64,000 nucleotides of DNA, taken from the NCBI RefSeq assembly GCF_016741815.1, contig NZ_JAERRJ010000013.1:1-64000 (forward strand), in the 5' to 3' direction. The stretch's first letter is position 1. Each line of letters begins with the position of its first letter. A model generated the notes under the pieces. It did not search any database, was not told where the DNA came from, and saw only the letters and a list, made by a program, of their open reading frames with translations. The DNA comes from Nocardia acididurans. Lineage in GTDB: Bacteria; Actinomycetota; Actinomycetes; Mycobacteriales; Mycobacteriaceae. Both the position numbers and the translations under genes were made by a program. This document shows positions 1 through 10,381 of this stretch, one piece after another.

Positions 1-44
1 TCTCTTGCTCAGCGGTCCGGCCGCCGAGGGATGGGTGCGCGAAA

Positions 45-82
45 GCCGCCGGACGCCATCATTCGATGACGAAACCGGCGGC
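45..82. terminator. Possible hairpin terminator downstream of the permease remnant
   Basis: An 8-bp perfect inverted repeat (GCCGCCGG at 45-52, CCGGCGGC at 75-82) encloses a 22-nt loop just beyond the stop of the permease fragment on the minus strand. There is no clear U-tract and the loop is long, so a terminator role is only an inference. Confidence 0.3.
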
Positions 83-92
83 TCGCGAAAAA

Positions 93-467
93 TCAGCTGG
101 TGGCGGCGCGATCGTCGGAGCGGCGGCGCATGCGCAGCTGCCCGGCGATGACGAAGACCAGCGAAATCAGGAATGTCGCACTCGCGACGGCCTTCACCTG
201 CGGTGCGCCGGCGAGAATGCCGGGCCACACCAGCGGCAGCACAACGGACCGGAACGCCTGGAAGGGCGTCGCATACAGGTCCATGGCCGCCTCCTGCAGC
301 CTCGGGTCCAGCCCGGAGAGCCGGGCCTTGACGGTCACCACCACGAACGGCGAACAGAACGTGATGTGTGCGATGAGAATAGCCCAGAATCCCAAGGGGA
401 TACCGAAACCGATGAGCAGTGTCCGGTGAACCGGTAGCGGGCCGGCGCGTCCCGCAGTCCGGCCGGT
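93..467 (-). pseudogene. Remnant of a PotC-type spermidine/putrescine ABC transporter permease
   Basis: The open frame runs from the stop at 93 back to a stop at 468 and encodes only the distal half of a BPD-type inner-membrane permease, with no convincing start. It retains the part resembling the PotC EAA loop (DPRLQEAAMDLYATPFQAF, then LPLVWPGILAGA) and then jumps directly to PQVKAVASATFLISLVF, which matches the last membrane helix. The stretch normally between them, the LLAF..DDFV..F helix and following loop, is absent, as are about 130 N-terminal residues. This looks like a fragment with an in-frame internal deletion. It lies next to amine-type catabolic genes, where intact potABCD-like transporters are common. 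It should not be functional; a sequencing or assembly error is the alternative. Confidence 0.7.
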
Positions 468-493
468 TCAAATAGTCGCCGGTGGCTCGGGCG

Positions 494-1855
494 TCAGAGG
501 TGTGCGTCGGCCACCGTCAGGGCCTGGTCGAGAATCGCCAGGCCCTCCTTGGCCTCCGCCTCGGAGATCGTGCAGGGCGGCACCACGTGAATCCGGTTGA
601 AGTTCACGAACAGCAGCAGGCCCGCCGCTTTGGCCGCCGCGACGGTCTCCACCATGGCCGGGCTGGTTCCGCCGTAGGGGGCCAACGGTTCCCGCGTGCC
701 GCGGTCGCTGACGAGTTCGAGCGCCCAGAAGACGCCGAGGCCGCGCACGTCGCCGATGCTCGGGTGCCGTTGTGCCAGTTCGCGCAGACCGGGTCCGAGG
801 ACGCGTTCGCCGATCTCGGCGGCGTTCTCGACGATGCCCTCCTCCTGCATGGCATTGATCGTCGCGACTGCGGCGGCCGTGGCGAGCGGGTGCCCGGAGT
901 AGGTGAGCCCGCCCGGGTAGGCGCGGTCGTCGAAGGTGGCCGCGATGTGCGGGGCGATGGCGACGCCGCCCAGGGGCACATAGCCGGAGTTCACGCCCTT
1001 GGCGAAGGTGAGGAGATCCGGGACCACGTCGAAATTCTGGATGGAGAACCATTTTCCGGTGCGCCCGAATCCGGCCATCACCTCGTCGGCGATGAAGACG
1101 ATGCCGTACCGGTCGCACAGTTCACGCACGCCCGCCAGGTATCCCGGTGGCGGGACCATGATTCCGGCGGTGCCGGGCACGGGTTCGAGAATGATGGCGG
1201 CGATGGTGCTCGCGCCCTCGAAGACGATGGTCTGCTCCAGATGCTGCAGTGCCCGCTGGGTTTCCTCGGCCTCGGTGGTCGAATGGAATTGCGTGCGGTA
1301 CAGGAACGGTCCGAAGAAGTGCACGATCCCGGCATTGCCGTGATCGTTGGGCCAGCGCCGGGGATCGCCGGTGAGGTTGATCGCCGTCTCGGTGCCGCCG
1401 TGATACGAGCGGTAGCGCGCGAGCACCTTGTACTTGCCGGTGTGCAGGCGGGCCATGCGCACCGCGTGCTCGACGGCGTCCGCGCCGGCATTGGTGAAGA
1501 AGATCCGGTTCAGCTCGCCGGGCGTGCGTTCGGCGATGAGCCGCGCGGCCTCCGAGCGCGCCGCGTTGGCATGCTGCGGCGCGACCGTGCACAGGGTCGC
1601 CGCCTGCTGCTGGATGGCGGCCACCACCTTCGGATGCTGGTGTCCGATATTGGTGTTCACCAACTGGGACGAGAAGTCCAGCAGCCGGTTGCCGTCGCCG
1701 TCCCACACGTACGAGCCCTGTGTGGCGGTGACGACCATGGGTGTGAGCTGCGCCTGCGCCGACCAGGAGTGGAAGACGTGCTTGCGATCCAATTCGTAGG
1801 CGCGGGCGGCCTGTTCGCGGGCCGCCTCGGGTGTGAGTCCATTCGGCAGTGTCAT
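494..1855 (-). CDS. Class III (omega-amino acid type) PLP-dependent aminotransferase
   Basis: The 453-residue protein is a full-length class III aminotransferase of the GabT/omega-amino acid family, cytosolic and PLP dependent. The cofactor-binding aspartate is D257 in FIADEVMAGFGRTG and the Schiff-base lysine is K286 in LLTFAKGVNSGYVPLGG. The substrate is probably a polyamine-derived or beta/gamma-amino acid with pyruvate or 2-oxoglutarate as acceptor, but the exact pair cannot be read from sequence. It starts with ATG and lies 31 bp downstream of the semialdehyde dehydrogenase gene on the same strand. The two would catalyse consecutive steps, amine to semialdehyde to acyl-CoA. The decayed permease lies downstream. 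Control by the divergent PucR-type protein is likely by position. Confidence 0.88.
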   Translation of the reverse strand: MTLPNGLTPEAAREQAARAYELDRKHVFHSWSAQAQLTPMVVTATQGSYVWDGDGNRLLDFSSQLVNTNIGHQHPKVVAAIQQQAATLCTVAPQHANAARSEAARLIAERTPGELNRIFFTNAGADAVEHAVRMARLHTGKYKVLARYRSYHGGTETAINLTGDPRRWPNDHGNAGIVHFFGPFLYRTQFHSTTEAEETQRALQHLEQTIVFEGASTIAAIILEPVPGTAGIMVPPPGYLAGVRELCDRYGIVFIADEVMAGFGRTGKWFSIQNFDVVPDLLTFAKGVNSGYVPLGGVAIAPHIAATFDDRAYPGGLTYSGHPLATAAAVATINAMQEEGIVENAAEIGERVLGPGLRELAQRHPSIGDVRGLGVFWALELVSDRGTREPLAPYGGTSPAMVETVAAAKAAGLLLFVNFNRIHVVPPCTISEAEAKEGLAILDQALTVADAHL

Positions 1856-1886
1856 GGCGAGAACTCCGTTCGGGTCGGTGGGCGGC

Positions 1887-3377
<1,491 letters not shown>

Positions 3378-3573
3378 ATCTCCTCGTTTCGATGGATGGA
3401 GTTGTGGCCGTACGGCGAGCGGCCCGCCCCCGGTCGCCGGCACGACGGGGGACGGGCTCGAACGGGCCGTGGGAGGGGGACTGCGGTGGCCCGCGTCTCA
3501 CTCTGCCGCAGGGCCCCGGGTCGAGCGTCCTACATTTCGTACGGGATTCGCGGCTTCGTATTACGATTCGTCG

Positions 3574-5172
3574 GTGCTCCTCTCCGTTGCCGATGTGCTG
3601 GACATGCCGGTGGTGCGCGCCGGGCAGCCGGAGGTCGTCGGCGGCGGATCGCTGGATCGGCCGGTGCGCTGGGTGCACGTCAGCGAACTCCCGGATGTGG
3701 CGAAGCTGCTGGTGGGCCGGGAACTGATTCTCACCACCGGGCAGGCGCTGTCGCAGCACGACGACGCGACCGTCGCGTATCTGGAATCGCTCGCGGCGGC
3801 GGGGGTTTCGGGGCTGGTCGTGGAATTGGGCACCTATGTGAAGGAGTTGCCGGAGGTCGTGGGGGAGACCGCCGACCGGCTCGGGCTGCCCGTCGCGGTG
3901 CTGCACCGGGTGGTGCGGTTCGTGGAGGTCACCGAGGCGGTGCACCGGGTGATCGTGGCCGACCAGTACGCGGAGCTGGAATTCGCGCGCACGGTGCACG
4001 AGACCTTCACGGCGCTGAGCGTGCGGCGGGCATCGCTGGCGGAGATCGTGAAGACCGCGGCGGGGATGCTGGACGCCTCGGTGGTGCTGGAGGATCTGAC
4101 GCATCGGGTGCTGGCGTTGACCGCCCGGCACACCGCCACCTCGACGCTGCTGGAGCACTGGGAGACCACCTCGCGGCTGCTGCCCGACGCCGACGCGAAT
4201 GTGGTTCCGGTGGGCCCGCATACGCAGCGCTGGGGTCGCCTCATCCTGCGGTCGAGCCGCGTGCCGAGCGCACGGGCGCGCATGGTGCTCGAGCGCGCGG
4301 CGCAGACCCTGACCCTGCACCGCATGATCGAACGCGACCGCTTCGGCCTGCACCGGCAGGCGCAGACCGGGCTCATCGACGACATGATCAACGGCCGGCT
4401 CACCGACGAGCGCGATGCCCTGGCGCTGGCGGCGACGCTGGGCCTGGCGCGCCGCTCCCGCTACATTCCGCTGGCGATAGATGTCACCGCCGCAACGGAA
4501 TCCGACCCGGTGGCGCTGCAGCGGCGCACCGCGGCCATCGTCGACGCGGCCATGCACGGCGTCGCCCTCGGCCGCGCCACCGCCCTGGCCGCCCCCGAGC
4601 ACGGCAACCGGGTGGTCCTGATCCTCGCGGTGGCCCGCAGCACCGACCTCGACGACACCCTCACCGTCCTGTGCACCGCGATCCTGGCCGAGGTTCGCCG
4701 CGTCTCGGGCGTGGACCGCGCCGTCATCGGCGTCGGCGCGGAATCGGATTCTCTGCTCGACACCGCCCGTGAGCTCGCGCAGGCCGCGCACATCGCCGAA
4801 GTAGCGCTGTCCCTGTCGACTTCACGCCCGCGCCCGTTCTATCGCAGCGGCGACGTCCGCCTGCGCGGCCTGCTCTCCCTCATTCGCGATGAGCCCGGTG
4901 TCCAGCGCTTCGCCGAAACCGAACTCAGCGCACTGCTCCGCCACGACATCCGCCAGACCGCCGACCTGACCCGGACCCTGCGCGAATTCCTGGATCTGGC
5001 GGGCAACAAGACCGAATTGGCCAAGCGGCTCAATATTTCCCGGCCCACCCTCTACGACCGGCTCTCCCGTATCGAACGCATCCTCGATGTCGACCTGGAC
5101 GACGGCGAGACCCGCACCTCGCTGCACACCGCCCTGCTCATCCGCGACCTGGCGGCGGCGGGCGAATCCTGA
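3574..5172 (+). CDS. PucR-family transcriptional regulator
   Basis: This 532-residue protein begins with a PucR N-terminal domain (VADVLDMPVVRAG through about residue 130). The middle is a CdaR/GGDEF-like region, and the end is a PucR C-terminal helix-turn-helix (NKTELAKRLNISRPTLYDRL, around residues 480-500). The GTG start at 3574 is chosen because conserved sequence begins there; a TACGAT -10 hexamer 6 nt upstream (3562-3567) suggests a leaderless mRNA. PucR proteins are usually ligand-responsive activators of nitrogen-compound catabolism. Divergent placement from mmsA/aminotransferase, with 196 bp between, makes those genes the probable target. The effector is unknown. Confidence 0.87.
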   Translation: MLLSVADVLDMPVVRAGQPEVVGGGSLDRPVRWVHVSELPDVAKLLVGRELILTTGQALSQHDDATVAYLESLAAAGVSGLVVELGTYVKELPEVVGETADRLGLPVAVLHRVVRFVEVTEAVHRVIVADQYAELEFARTVHETFTALSVRRASLAEIVKTAAGMLDASVVLEDLTHRVLALTARHTATSTLLEHWETTSRLLPDADANVVPVGPHTQRWGRLILRSSRVPSARARMVLERAAQTLTLHRMIERDRFGLHRQAQTGLIDDMINGRLTDERDALALAATLGLARRSRYIPLAIDVTAATESDPVALQRRTAAIVDAAMHGVALGRATALAAPEHGNRVVLILAVARSTDLDDTLTVLCTAILAEVRRVSGVDRAVIGVGAESDSLLDTARELAQAAHIAEVALSLSTSRPRPFYRSGDVRLRGLLSLIRDEPGVQRFAETELSALLRHDIRQTADLTRTLREFLDLAGNKTELAKRLNISRPTLYDRLSRIERILDVDLDDGETRTSLHTALLIRDLAAAGES

Positions 5173-5364
5173 AGTCCGCTCCGGTTACCCGGCACGGAGG
5201 TCTGGCGATAGCTGGCCATCGCGAGAGGGGGACGGTGCCGGGTTGCGTTGCCGGAGGTTCAGCCGCCGCTGAGCGGGAGCCGTCGGTGGCGCCGCCGATT
5301 TCGTGGCGAATCGGCGGACGTGTCGCGGCGGTGTCCGGCGAGGCCGGGGGCAGAATGTGGCGCT

Positions 5365-6276
5365 GTGCGGACAATGGCGCGGGTGCTGCAGGTGGTTGTC
5401 GCGGGCGTGGTGGTGGCGGTTGGTCAGGGGGGAGTGGCCGCTCCTGCCGTGAGCGCCCCGCTGCCGATGGTGCCGTGGGTGGGTTCGGAACCGCAGGGGG
5501 TGCGGGCGCCGGGGGCCGCGCTGGCCGACGGGGTCACCGGGACGCTGCTGTGGTCGCGGGAGGCGAGCACGCCGGTTCCCATCGCCAGTATCGCGAAGGT
5601 GATGACCGCGCTGGTCGTCGTGAGTTCGGGTGACCTCGAGCGGGCGGTCACCGTGCCGTCGGAGGCGATCGGCTACTGCGTGCGACACGACGGCAGCACG
5701 GCGGGGCTGGCCGCCGGCGAGGTGTTGACCGCGCGGGCGTTGCTCTACGCGTTGATGCTGCCGTCGGGGTGCGATGCCGCCTACACCCTGGCCGAATCCT
5801 TCGGACCCGGCCAGGAGGGCTTCATCGCCCGGATGAACGACACCGCAAGCCATATCGGTATGGGCGGAACGCAATTCACCGATCCCAGCGGTCTGCCGGT
5901 GCCCACCGACTACTCCACCTACTCCACTCCGGCGGATCTGGTGAGCCTGGGGCTGCGCGCCATGATGCTGCCGGCCTTCCGCGAGATCGCCGGAGCGCGC
6001 GATTTCCACCTGGCCGCCGGGCCCGGCCATCGCGAACACCATTGGCACACCACGAACCAGCTGCTGCACCGCTATCCGGGCGCCGTCGGCATCAAGACCG
6101 GCTGGACCGATGCCGCCGGATCGTGCCTGCTGTTCGAGACGGTCCGGGCCGGAATACCGATGATCGGCGTCGTGCTGCACAGCTCGCCGGGTAGTGGCGC
6201 GGTCGCCGTCGACGACGCCGAACGCATGCTGCGCTGGGTGTACGACCCCCTCTTCGCCGCGCTGCCGATCGGCTGA
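5365..6276 (+). CDS. Secreted D-alanyl-D-alanine carboxypeptidase (peptidase S11)
   Basis: The protein carries an N-terminal hydrophobic export signal (residues 5-32) and a penicillin-binding S11 domain. All three active-site motifs are visible: S75-x-x-K78 in ASIAKVMT, SGC at 134-136 in place of the more usual SGN, and KTG at 244-246 in GIKTGWTDA. It should trim the terminal D-alanine from peptidoglycan stem peptides outside the membrane. At about 300 residues it lacks the long C-terminal anchor of DacA-type enzymes. The GTG start at 5365 has a better-spaced GGGGG element than the ATG at 5374; both keep the signal peptide. It is monocistronic between PucR and a small gene. Confidence 0.85.
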   Translation: MRTMARVLQVVVAGVVVAVGQGGVAAPAVSAPLPMVPWVGSEPQGVRAPGAALADGVTGTLLWSREASTPVPIASIAKVMTALVVVSSGDLERAVTVPSEAIGYCVRHDGSTAGLAAGEVLTARALLYALMLPSGCDAAYTLAESFGPGQEGFIARMNDTASHIGMGGTQFTDPSGLPVPTDYSTYSTPADLVSLGLRAMMLPAFREIAGARDFHLAAGPGHREHHWHTTNQLLHRYPGAVGIKTGWTDAAGSCLLFETVRAGIPMIGVVLHSSPGSGAVAVDDAERMLRWVYDPLFAALPIG

Positions 6277-6287
6277 GACGCCGGGCT

Positions 6288-6308
6288 CGACCCGATCGAA
6301 CCGGGTCG
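6288..6308. terminator. Hairpin after the D,D-carboxypeptidase gene
   Basis: A 7-bp stem (CGACCCG at 6288-6294 with CGGGTCG at 6302-6308) closes a 7-nt loop 12 bp after the stop codon. No U-run follows, as is common for actinobacterial terminators. Confidence 0.45.
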
Positions 6309-6416
6309 GTGGGGCGATCTGTGTGTGACGCCGCGTATTGACGAAAGTCATACAGCCACGGCCGATTTGGCCTATTACACTTCGTAGTAGTCAATGTGGC
6401 CGAGGAGGAGTAACCG

Positions 6417-6611
6417 ATGGACGACTTCGAGCGCGAGGTTCGCCTGTCCGCAGTCCACGTGCACTGGTCCGAGACCGATGCCGCGTTCGTCGCACGCTCC
6501 GATCAGTATCCCGGGCTCGTCCACCGCGACGAGTACTCCTCACTCGCCGCAGTGGACGGGCTCATCGACCTCGTGCGGGATTCCTTCGCCCCGCATCGGC
6601 TGGTCGCCTGA
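6417..6611 (+). CDS. Small HicB-like protein of unknown function
   Basis: This 64-residue acidic protein has a strong GAGGAGGAG ribosome site 5-6 nt before its ATG, so it is very likely translated. The segment AAFVARSDQYPGLVHRDEYS followed by a helix (LAAVDGLIDLVRDSF) has the pattern of the HicB partial-RNase-H fold: a strand, a PGL turn, then a helix. No HicA-like toxin and no DNA-binding tail are present, so a classical toxin-antitoxin pair is not supported. It converges on the AAA-protein gene, 15 bp away. Function is unknown; the HicB resemblance is a weak, pattern-based inference. Confidence 0.65.
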   Translation: MDDFEREVRLSAVHVHWSETDAAFVARSDQYPGLVHRDEYSSLAAVDGLIDLVRDSFAPHRLVA

Positions 6612-6626
6612 GATCGGTTGTGCCGG

Positions 6627-7781
6627 TTACAGATAGCCCGCATCGCCGGTGGCCGGGGCCGGGGTGGCCTGGATGCGGGAGCGATCCTCGCGGGCCTCGA
6701 TGAGTTCGGCGAGGGTCAGGCCGTCCGGGCCCACCGCCGGACGCGGGCGGTCGCCGAGTTCCCGGGCCAGCCAGGCGGTGGCCTCCGCCTGTGACAGCCG
6801 GCCCACCTCGAGCTGCGCCAGGCAGCGGCCGGGGCGCACCACCGCGGGGTGCAGGCGGGACAGATCCTCGTTGGTCGTGATGGCGACCAGGACGTCGCGG
6901 CCCTGGCCCAGCATGCCGTCGGTGAGGTTCAGCAGGCGGGAAAGACCCTGGCCGGTGGACTCTTTCGCCGATCCGCGGATCAGCTCGTCGCAGTCCTCCA
7001 GGACCAGCAGCCGCCACTTGCGCTTGCTCTCGTCGTAGGTGTCCACGCCGATGGCCACCTCCATGAGATAGCCGGGGGACGAGAACAGCACCTCGGGGTC
7101 GAGGACGCAGTCGACCTGGCACCAGTCGGCCCACTCGCGGGCCAGGGCCCGGAGCGCGGAGGTCTTGCCGGTGCCCGGCGGGCCGTGCAGCAGCAGCAGG
7201 CGGCCGCTCACCTCCTCGGGGCGCATGGTCATCAGCCGCCGCATGGCCGCGCCCACATCGGTGGCGTAGTTGCCGTCGATCTGCTCCCAGGTGTCGGTCG
7301 TGATGCCGCGCTCGCGGCGCTGCGGGCCGTGGGATCCGTTGTGCCAGAAGCCCATCGACACCGTGCTCGCGTCGGGCTCCGGCTCCGCGGTGGCGTCCAG
7401 CGTGCACTGCTCGATCACCTCGCGCGCCAGCTCCTCGCTGACGGCGCACACCTCGATGACAGCACTTCCGTTGTCGCGCCGCACGATTCGCAGCGTCCAG
7501 CCGTCGCCGACGGCCAGCTTCGAGCGGGTGCCGTTGTCGTCGCTGGTGCGCAGCACGCGGGCCGACTCCGGGCACAGGGGAGCGTCCGGCTTCACATGCT
7601 CGAGCTGCTTGGACACGGCGTGCGGCTGTTCGCCATTGACATACGGCGCGAGTCCGAGCGCGTCGATGATGTCGCGCGGGGAGTCGGAATCGTCGAGATT
7701 CATTACCCACGAGAGCGTCCCGGCCGTTTCGGCCGCGGACTCCTCGCGGCCGACCAGCCTGAGACGTTCCTGGGTGTTCAT
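6627..7781 (-). CDS. AAA-type ATPase with N-terminal DUF5925-like region
   Basis: The protein has about 160 residues of actinobacterium-specific N-terminal sequence, starting near DDSDSPRDIIDALG, followed by a single AAA+ module. The module shows Walker A (LLLHGPPGTGKTSALRAL), Walker B (LLVLEDCDELI), a sensor-1-type segment (VLVAITTNE) and an arginine-rich second region (AVVRPGR). Such proteins are predicted cytosolic remodelling ATPases, but no substrate is established. The start is ambiguous: ATG at 7781 was chosen, ATG at 7799 and ATG at 7865 are in frame, the last with an AGGTGA element at 7876-7881. It is a single gene divergent from the VOC protein. Confidence 0.8.
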   Translation of the reverse strand: MNTQERLRLVGREESAAETAGTLSWVMNLDDSDSPRDIIDALGLAPYVNGEQPHAVSKQLEHVKPDAPLCPESARVLRTSDDNGTRSKLAVGDGWTLRIVRRDNGSAVIEVCAVSEELAREVIEQCTLDATAEPEPDASTVSMGFWHNGSHGPQRRERGITTDTWEQIDGNYATDVGAAMRRLMTMRPEEVSGRLLLLHGPPGTGKTSALRALAREWADWCQVDCVLDPEVLFSSPGYLMEVAIGVDTYDESKRKWRLLVLEDCDELIRGSAKESTGQGLSRLLNLTDGMLGQGRDVLVAITTNEDLSRLHPAVVRPGRCLAQLEVGRLSQAEATAWLARELGDRPRPAVGPDGLTLAELIEAREDRSRIQATPAPATGDAGYL

Positions 7782-7930
7782 AGTCACCCGGACGATCATC
7801 CGAACATCCGGGGGTGTGGTCCAGCCATTTTCGGCCCCGCCGTAGTTCTCAAACGATGTAATCATTCAGATATATTCACCTACGCATGTGTTGTGGCTTG
7901 TCGTGATCAACCCGAAAGGACCCCGCCACC

Positions 7931-8668
7931 ATGACGAATTCACTGCAAACCGAACAACCCGCCTTCGACCACCTGCTGCACTGGGTGCCCGACGTGGACG
8001 CCGCCGTGGCCGCCTACACCGCCGCCGGCATGCCCGCGCACGCCAACCCGCCGGACACCGGATTCCAGCACGGCGGCTGGCGCATGGACGAGCGCTACGT
8101 CGAAATCCTCACGGTCACAGACGAGGAGCGGTTCCGTGCACACATGTTCGCGCAGGCATGGACCGCGCTGGAACCTGCCGCCGCCGTCGCGTCCCGAGCC
8201 GGCGGCGGCGCGATGACCTTCGCCGTCAACGTGACCGACGTGGGGGAGACGGCCGCCCGGTTGCTCCGTGCGGGCCACAAGATCCTCGACACCGTCATCC
8301 CTCGCGAATCCACCGGCGGGAGTATCGGTTTCCGCGAGGTCTTCCTCCTGGACGCGCCGTCCTGGGCCCCGTTCTTCATCACCTACGACCCGCCGCGCGA
8401 GGTCTTCCTCGCCCAGATCCCCGCCGGCGCTTTCCCTTCCGGCGACTTCACCATGACGGAGATCGTCATCGAAACCCCTGATCCGGCCCGTTCCGCCGCC
8501 TGGCTGGCCGCGGTGATCGGCCTGCCCGTCCACGATGCCGTGCTCGATCTCCCGGGCGGCGCAGTGCGTTTCGTGCCCGGCCCGGCCGACCGCATCATCG
8601 AGGCGGTGCTGTCCGGCCCGCGCCCCCTCGACGTGACTCCGGCCGGTCTGCGCTGGCATACCCAGTAG
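7931..8668 (+). CDS. VOC superfamily (glyoxalase-like) protein
   Basis: This 245-residue cytosolic protein contains two beta-alpha-beta-beta-beta modules of the vicinal oxygen chelate fold. The first covers roughly residues 10-140, with the opening FDHLLHWVPDVDAAVAAY. The second covers residues 155-240 (MTEIVIETPDPARSAAWLAA). It resembles the Glyoxalase_3 type, often annotated only as VOC family. A candidate first metal ligand is the histidine in FDHLL; the others are not clear, so enzymatic activity is unproven. An AAAGGA ribosome site precedes the ATG. The HAD phosphatase gene starts 9 bp downstream and is probably cotranscribed. Confidence 0.8.
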   Translation: MTNSLQTEQPAFDHLLHWVPDVDAAVAAYTAAGMPAHANPPDTGFQHGGWRMDERYVEILTVTDEERFRAHMFAQAWTALEPAAAVASRAGGGAMTFAVNVTDVGETAARLLRAGHKILDTVIPRESTGGSIGFREVFLLDAPSWAPFFITYDPPREVFLAQIPAGAFPSGDFTMTEIVIETPDPARSAAWLAAVIGLPVHDAVLDLPGGAVRFVPGPADRIIEAVLSGPRPLDVTPAGLRWHTQ

Positions 8669-8677
8669 CATTCTGTG

Positions 8678-9439
8678 ATGGCTACACTCGATGCTCGCAC
8701 AATGGTTTTCGATATCGACGGCACGCTCTGCTTCGACGGCCGCACCATCGACCCCCGCATCGTGTCGGCGATCGAGTCCGGCGCGGAGTCCGGCTTCCAC
8801 ATGGTCTTCGCCTCCGCGCGCCCCATCCGCGACATCCTGCCCGTGCTGGCGGGCGCGTTCGACTCCGCGACCCTCATCGGCGGCAACGGCACCTTCGTGT
8901 CCATCGCCGGTGAGGTCCGGGCCCGCGCCGCCTTCGCCCCCGCCCTGGTTCCCACCCTGCTGGCCCTCATCACCCGCTACGAGGCCACCTATATCGCCGA
9001 CGGGCCCTGGGACTACACCTACACCGGAGCCCCCGACCATCCGATCCGGAACCTCCTGGATCAGGGCAAGCTGGCCCGGAACGTGGCCCTGCACACGCAC
9101 TCTCAGCTGATCAAGTTCCTCATTCTCACCGCCACCGACATGCACGCCCTGGCCGAAGACCTACGCGCCCTGGGCCTGTCGCCCTATCACCACCTGGACC
9201 ACAACGTCATCGATCTGGCTCCCGCGCTCACCACCAAGTGGGAGGCGCTGTCGGCCATCGGCCACCACGACTACATCGCCTTCGGCAACGACATCAACGA
9301 CATCGACCTGCTGAGCAACGCCCGCCATGCGATCCGGGTCGGCAACCACCCCAGCCTCGCCGCCATCGCGCACACCACGGTCGCGCCCGACTCCGCCGCT
9401 GTCGCCGCCGAGATCACCCGTCTGACGACGACGGCCTGA
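8678..9439 (+). CDS. Cof-type HAD hydrolase
   Basis: The 253-residue protein shows the Cof/type IIB HAD phosphatase layout. Motif I is DIDGTL near the N-terminus with nucleophile and acid/base aspartates, motif II lies in VFASARP, and motif IV is GNDINDIDLL. A large C2-type cap occupies the middle. It should dephosphorylate a small sugar or cofactor phosphate in the cytosol; the substrate is unknown. The ATG at 8678 is preceded directly by an in-frame GTG at 8675, which is equally possible. It follows the VOC gene by 9 bp and converges on a hypothetical gene 6 bp past its stop. Confidence 0.85.
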   Translation: MATLDARTMVFDIDGTLCFDGRTIDPRIVSAIESGAESGFHMVFASARPIRDILPVLAGAFDSATLIGGNGTFVSIAGEVRARAAFAPALVPTLLALITRYEATYIADGPWDYTYTGAPDHPIRNLLDQGKLARNVALHTHSQLIKFLILTATDMHALAEDLRALGLSPYHHLDHNVIDLAPALTTKWEALSAIGHHDYIAFGNDINDIDLLSNARHAIRVGNHPSLAAIAHTTVAPDSAAVAAEITRLTTTA

Positions 9440-9445
9440 GCGCGA

Positions 9446-10135
9446 TCAGGCCGGTTTGGTGACGAGGTGGTGGTAGGCCGTGTCCAAGGGGATGTCCACG
9501 GCGAACCAGGCGGCGGGCCGGTCGTCGTCGCGGGGGCACCAGGCGGTGGCGATGCAGAGCCGGGCCACCTCGGGTGCGGTGAGGGCGGGCAGGTGCCAGG
9601 TGATGCGGGCGGGGTCGGCGTAGCGGACGCCGTATTCGGTGGAATCCGTTGGGATGGGCGGGATCTGGTGGGCCCAGCTGGTGGGCATGAGGCGACCGTC
9701 GGCGGCCTGCAGGGCGAGTAGTTCGGAGTCGGGGCCGCCGATGGAGACCATGAAGTGCTGATTCTCGATGCTGACGGCGGCGAGGCATTCGGCGTTGTCG
9801 GGGCCGGCGGCCGCGTCCGCGGGGAGGTCGGTGAGTTCGGCCGAGATGGCGAGGGCGGGGATCGTGCCCTGGATTTGCCAGATGCCCGCCCAGACGGGGA
9901 CGGGTGCGCCGCCGTCCCAGGGCTGGATGTCGATGCTGCCGATCAGCAGGTCGACGGTGGCGGTGGGCTGCTGCCACCGGTGCAGGTGCGTCCCATTCGG
10001 CAAGTGCCACAGGCGGTCCGGTTCGGCGGGCAGGGGATCCGATCCGAGCGAGACGGCGAACCTGACCGCGCCCAGGGGGGTGTCGATCACCGCGGGGCGA
10101 CTGTCCGCCTGGGTCAGGTCGTCGGTGGGGAGCAT
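9446..10135 (-). CDS. Conserved hypothetical protein
   Basis: The 229-residue soluble protein is not recognised. It has no signal peptide, membrane segment or familiar catalytic motif. It contains many tryptophan-rich beta-like stretches (for example RLWHLPNGTHLHRW and ARITWHLPAL), suggesting a beta-sandwich or barrel. The first plausible start is the ATG at 10135. The open frame continues 75 codons upstream, but that part is proline- and arginine-rich and looks non-coding. It converges on the HAD gene with only 6 bp between stop codons. Confidence 0.6.
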   Translation of the reverse strand: MLPTDDLTQADSRPAVIDTPLGAVRFAVSLGSDPLPAEPDRLWHLPNGTHLHRWQQPTATVDLLIGSIDIQPWDGGAPVPVWAGIWQIQGTIPALAISAELTDLPADAAAGPDNAECLAAVSIENQHFMVSIGGPDSELLALQAADGRLMPTSWAHQIPPIPTDSTEYGVRYADPARITWHLPALTAPEVARLCIATAWCPRDDDRPAAWFAVDIPLDTAYHHLVTKPA

Positions 10136-10381
10136 GCGCCCATCATGCAGGCCGGGGTTCGGGCGGCGTCCATGGGCTACCGGCACATCCCGCCGAGGGC
10201 TCGCGGCGGGTGCGGGTGATGCTGTGTGTTGGCTGAATAAGTTATGGGAAATTCCGATGATCACCGGCGGATCTTTGTGGCGTATCGAGGTCTGAAAACG
10301 TTGGTGGAAAGTCGAACACGGGTCGAAACAGCGTGTTAAGTTACTGCGCATTCTGGTCACATGCTCGATGAGGAGTGCGTC

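Noticed and set aside
6338-6378. TTGACG and TATTAC as a promoter for the small HicB-like gene
   Set aside because: The two elements are 29 bp apart, outside usable spacing.
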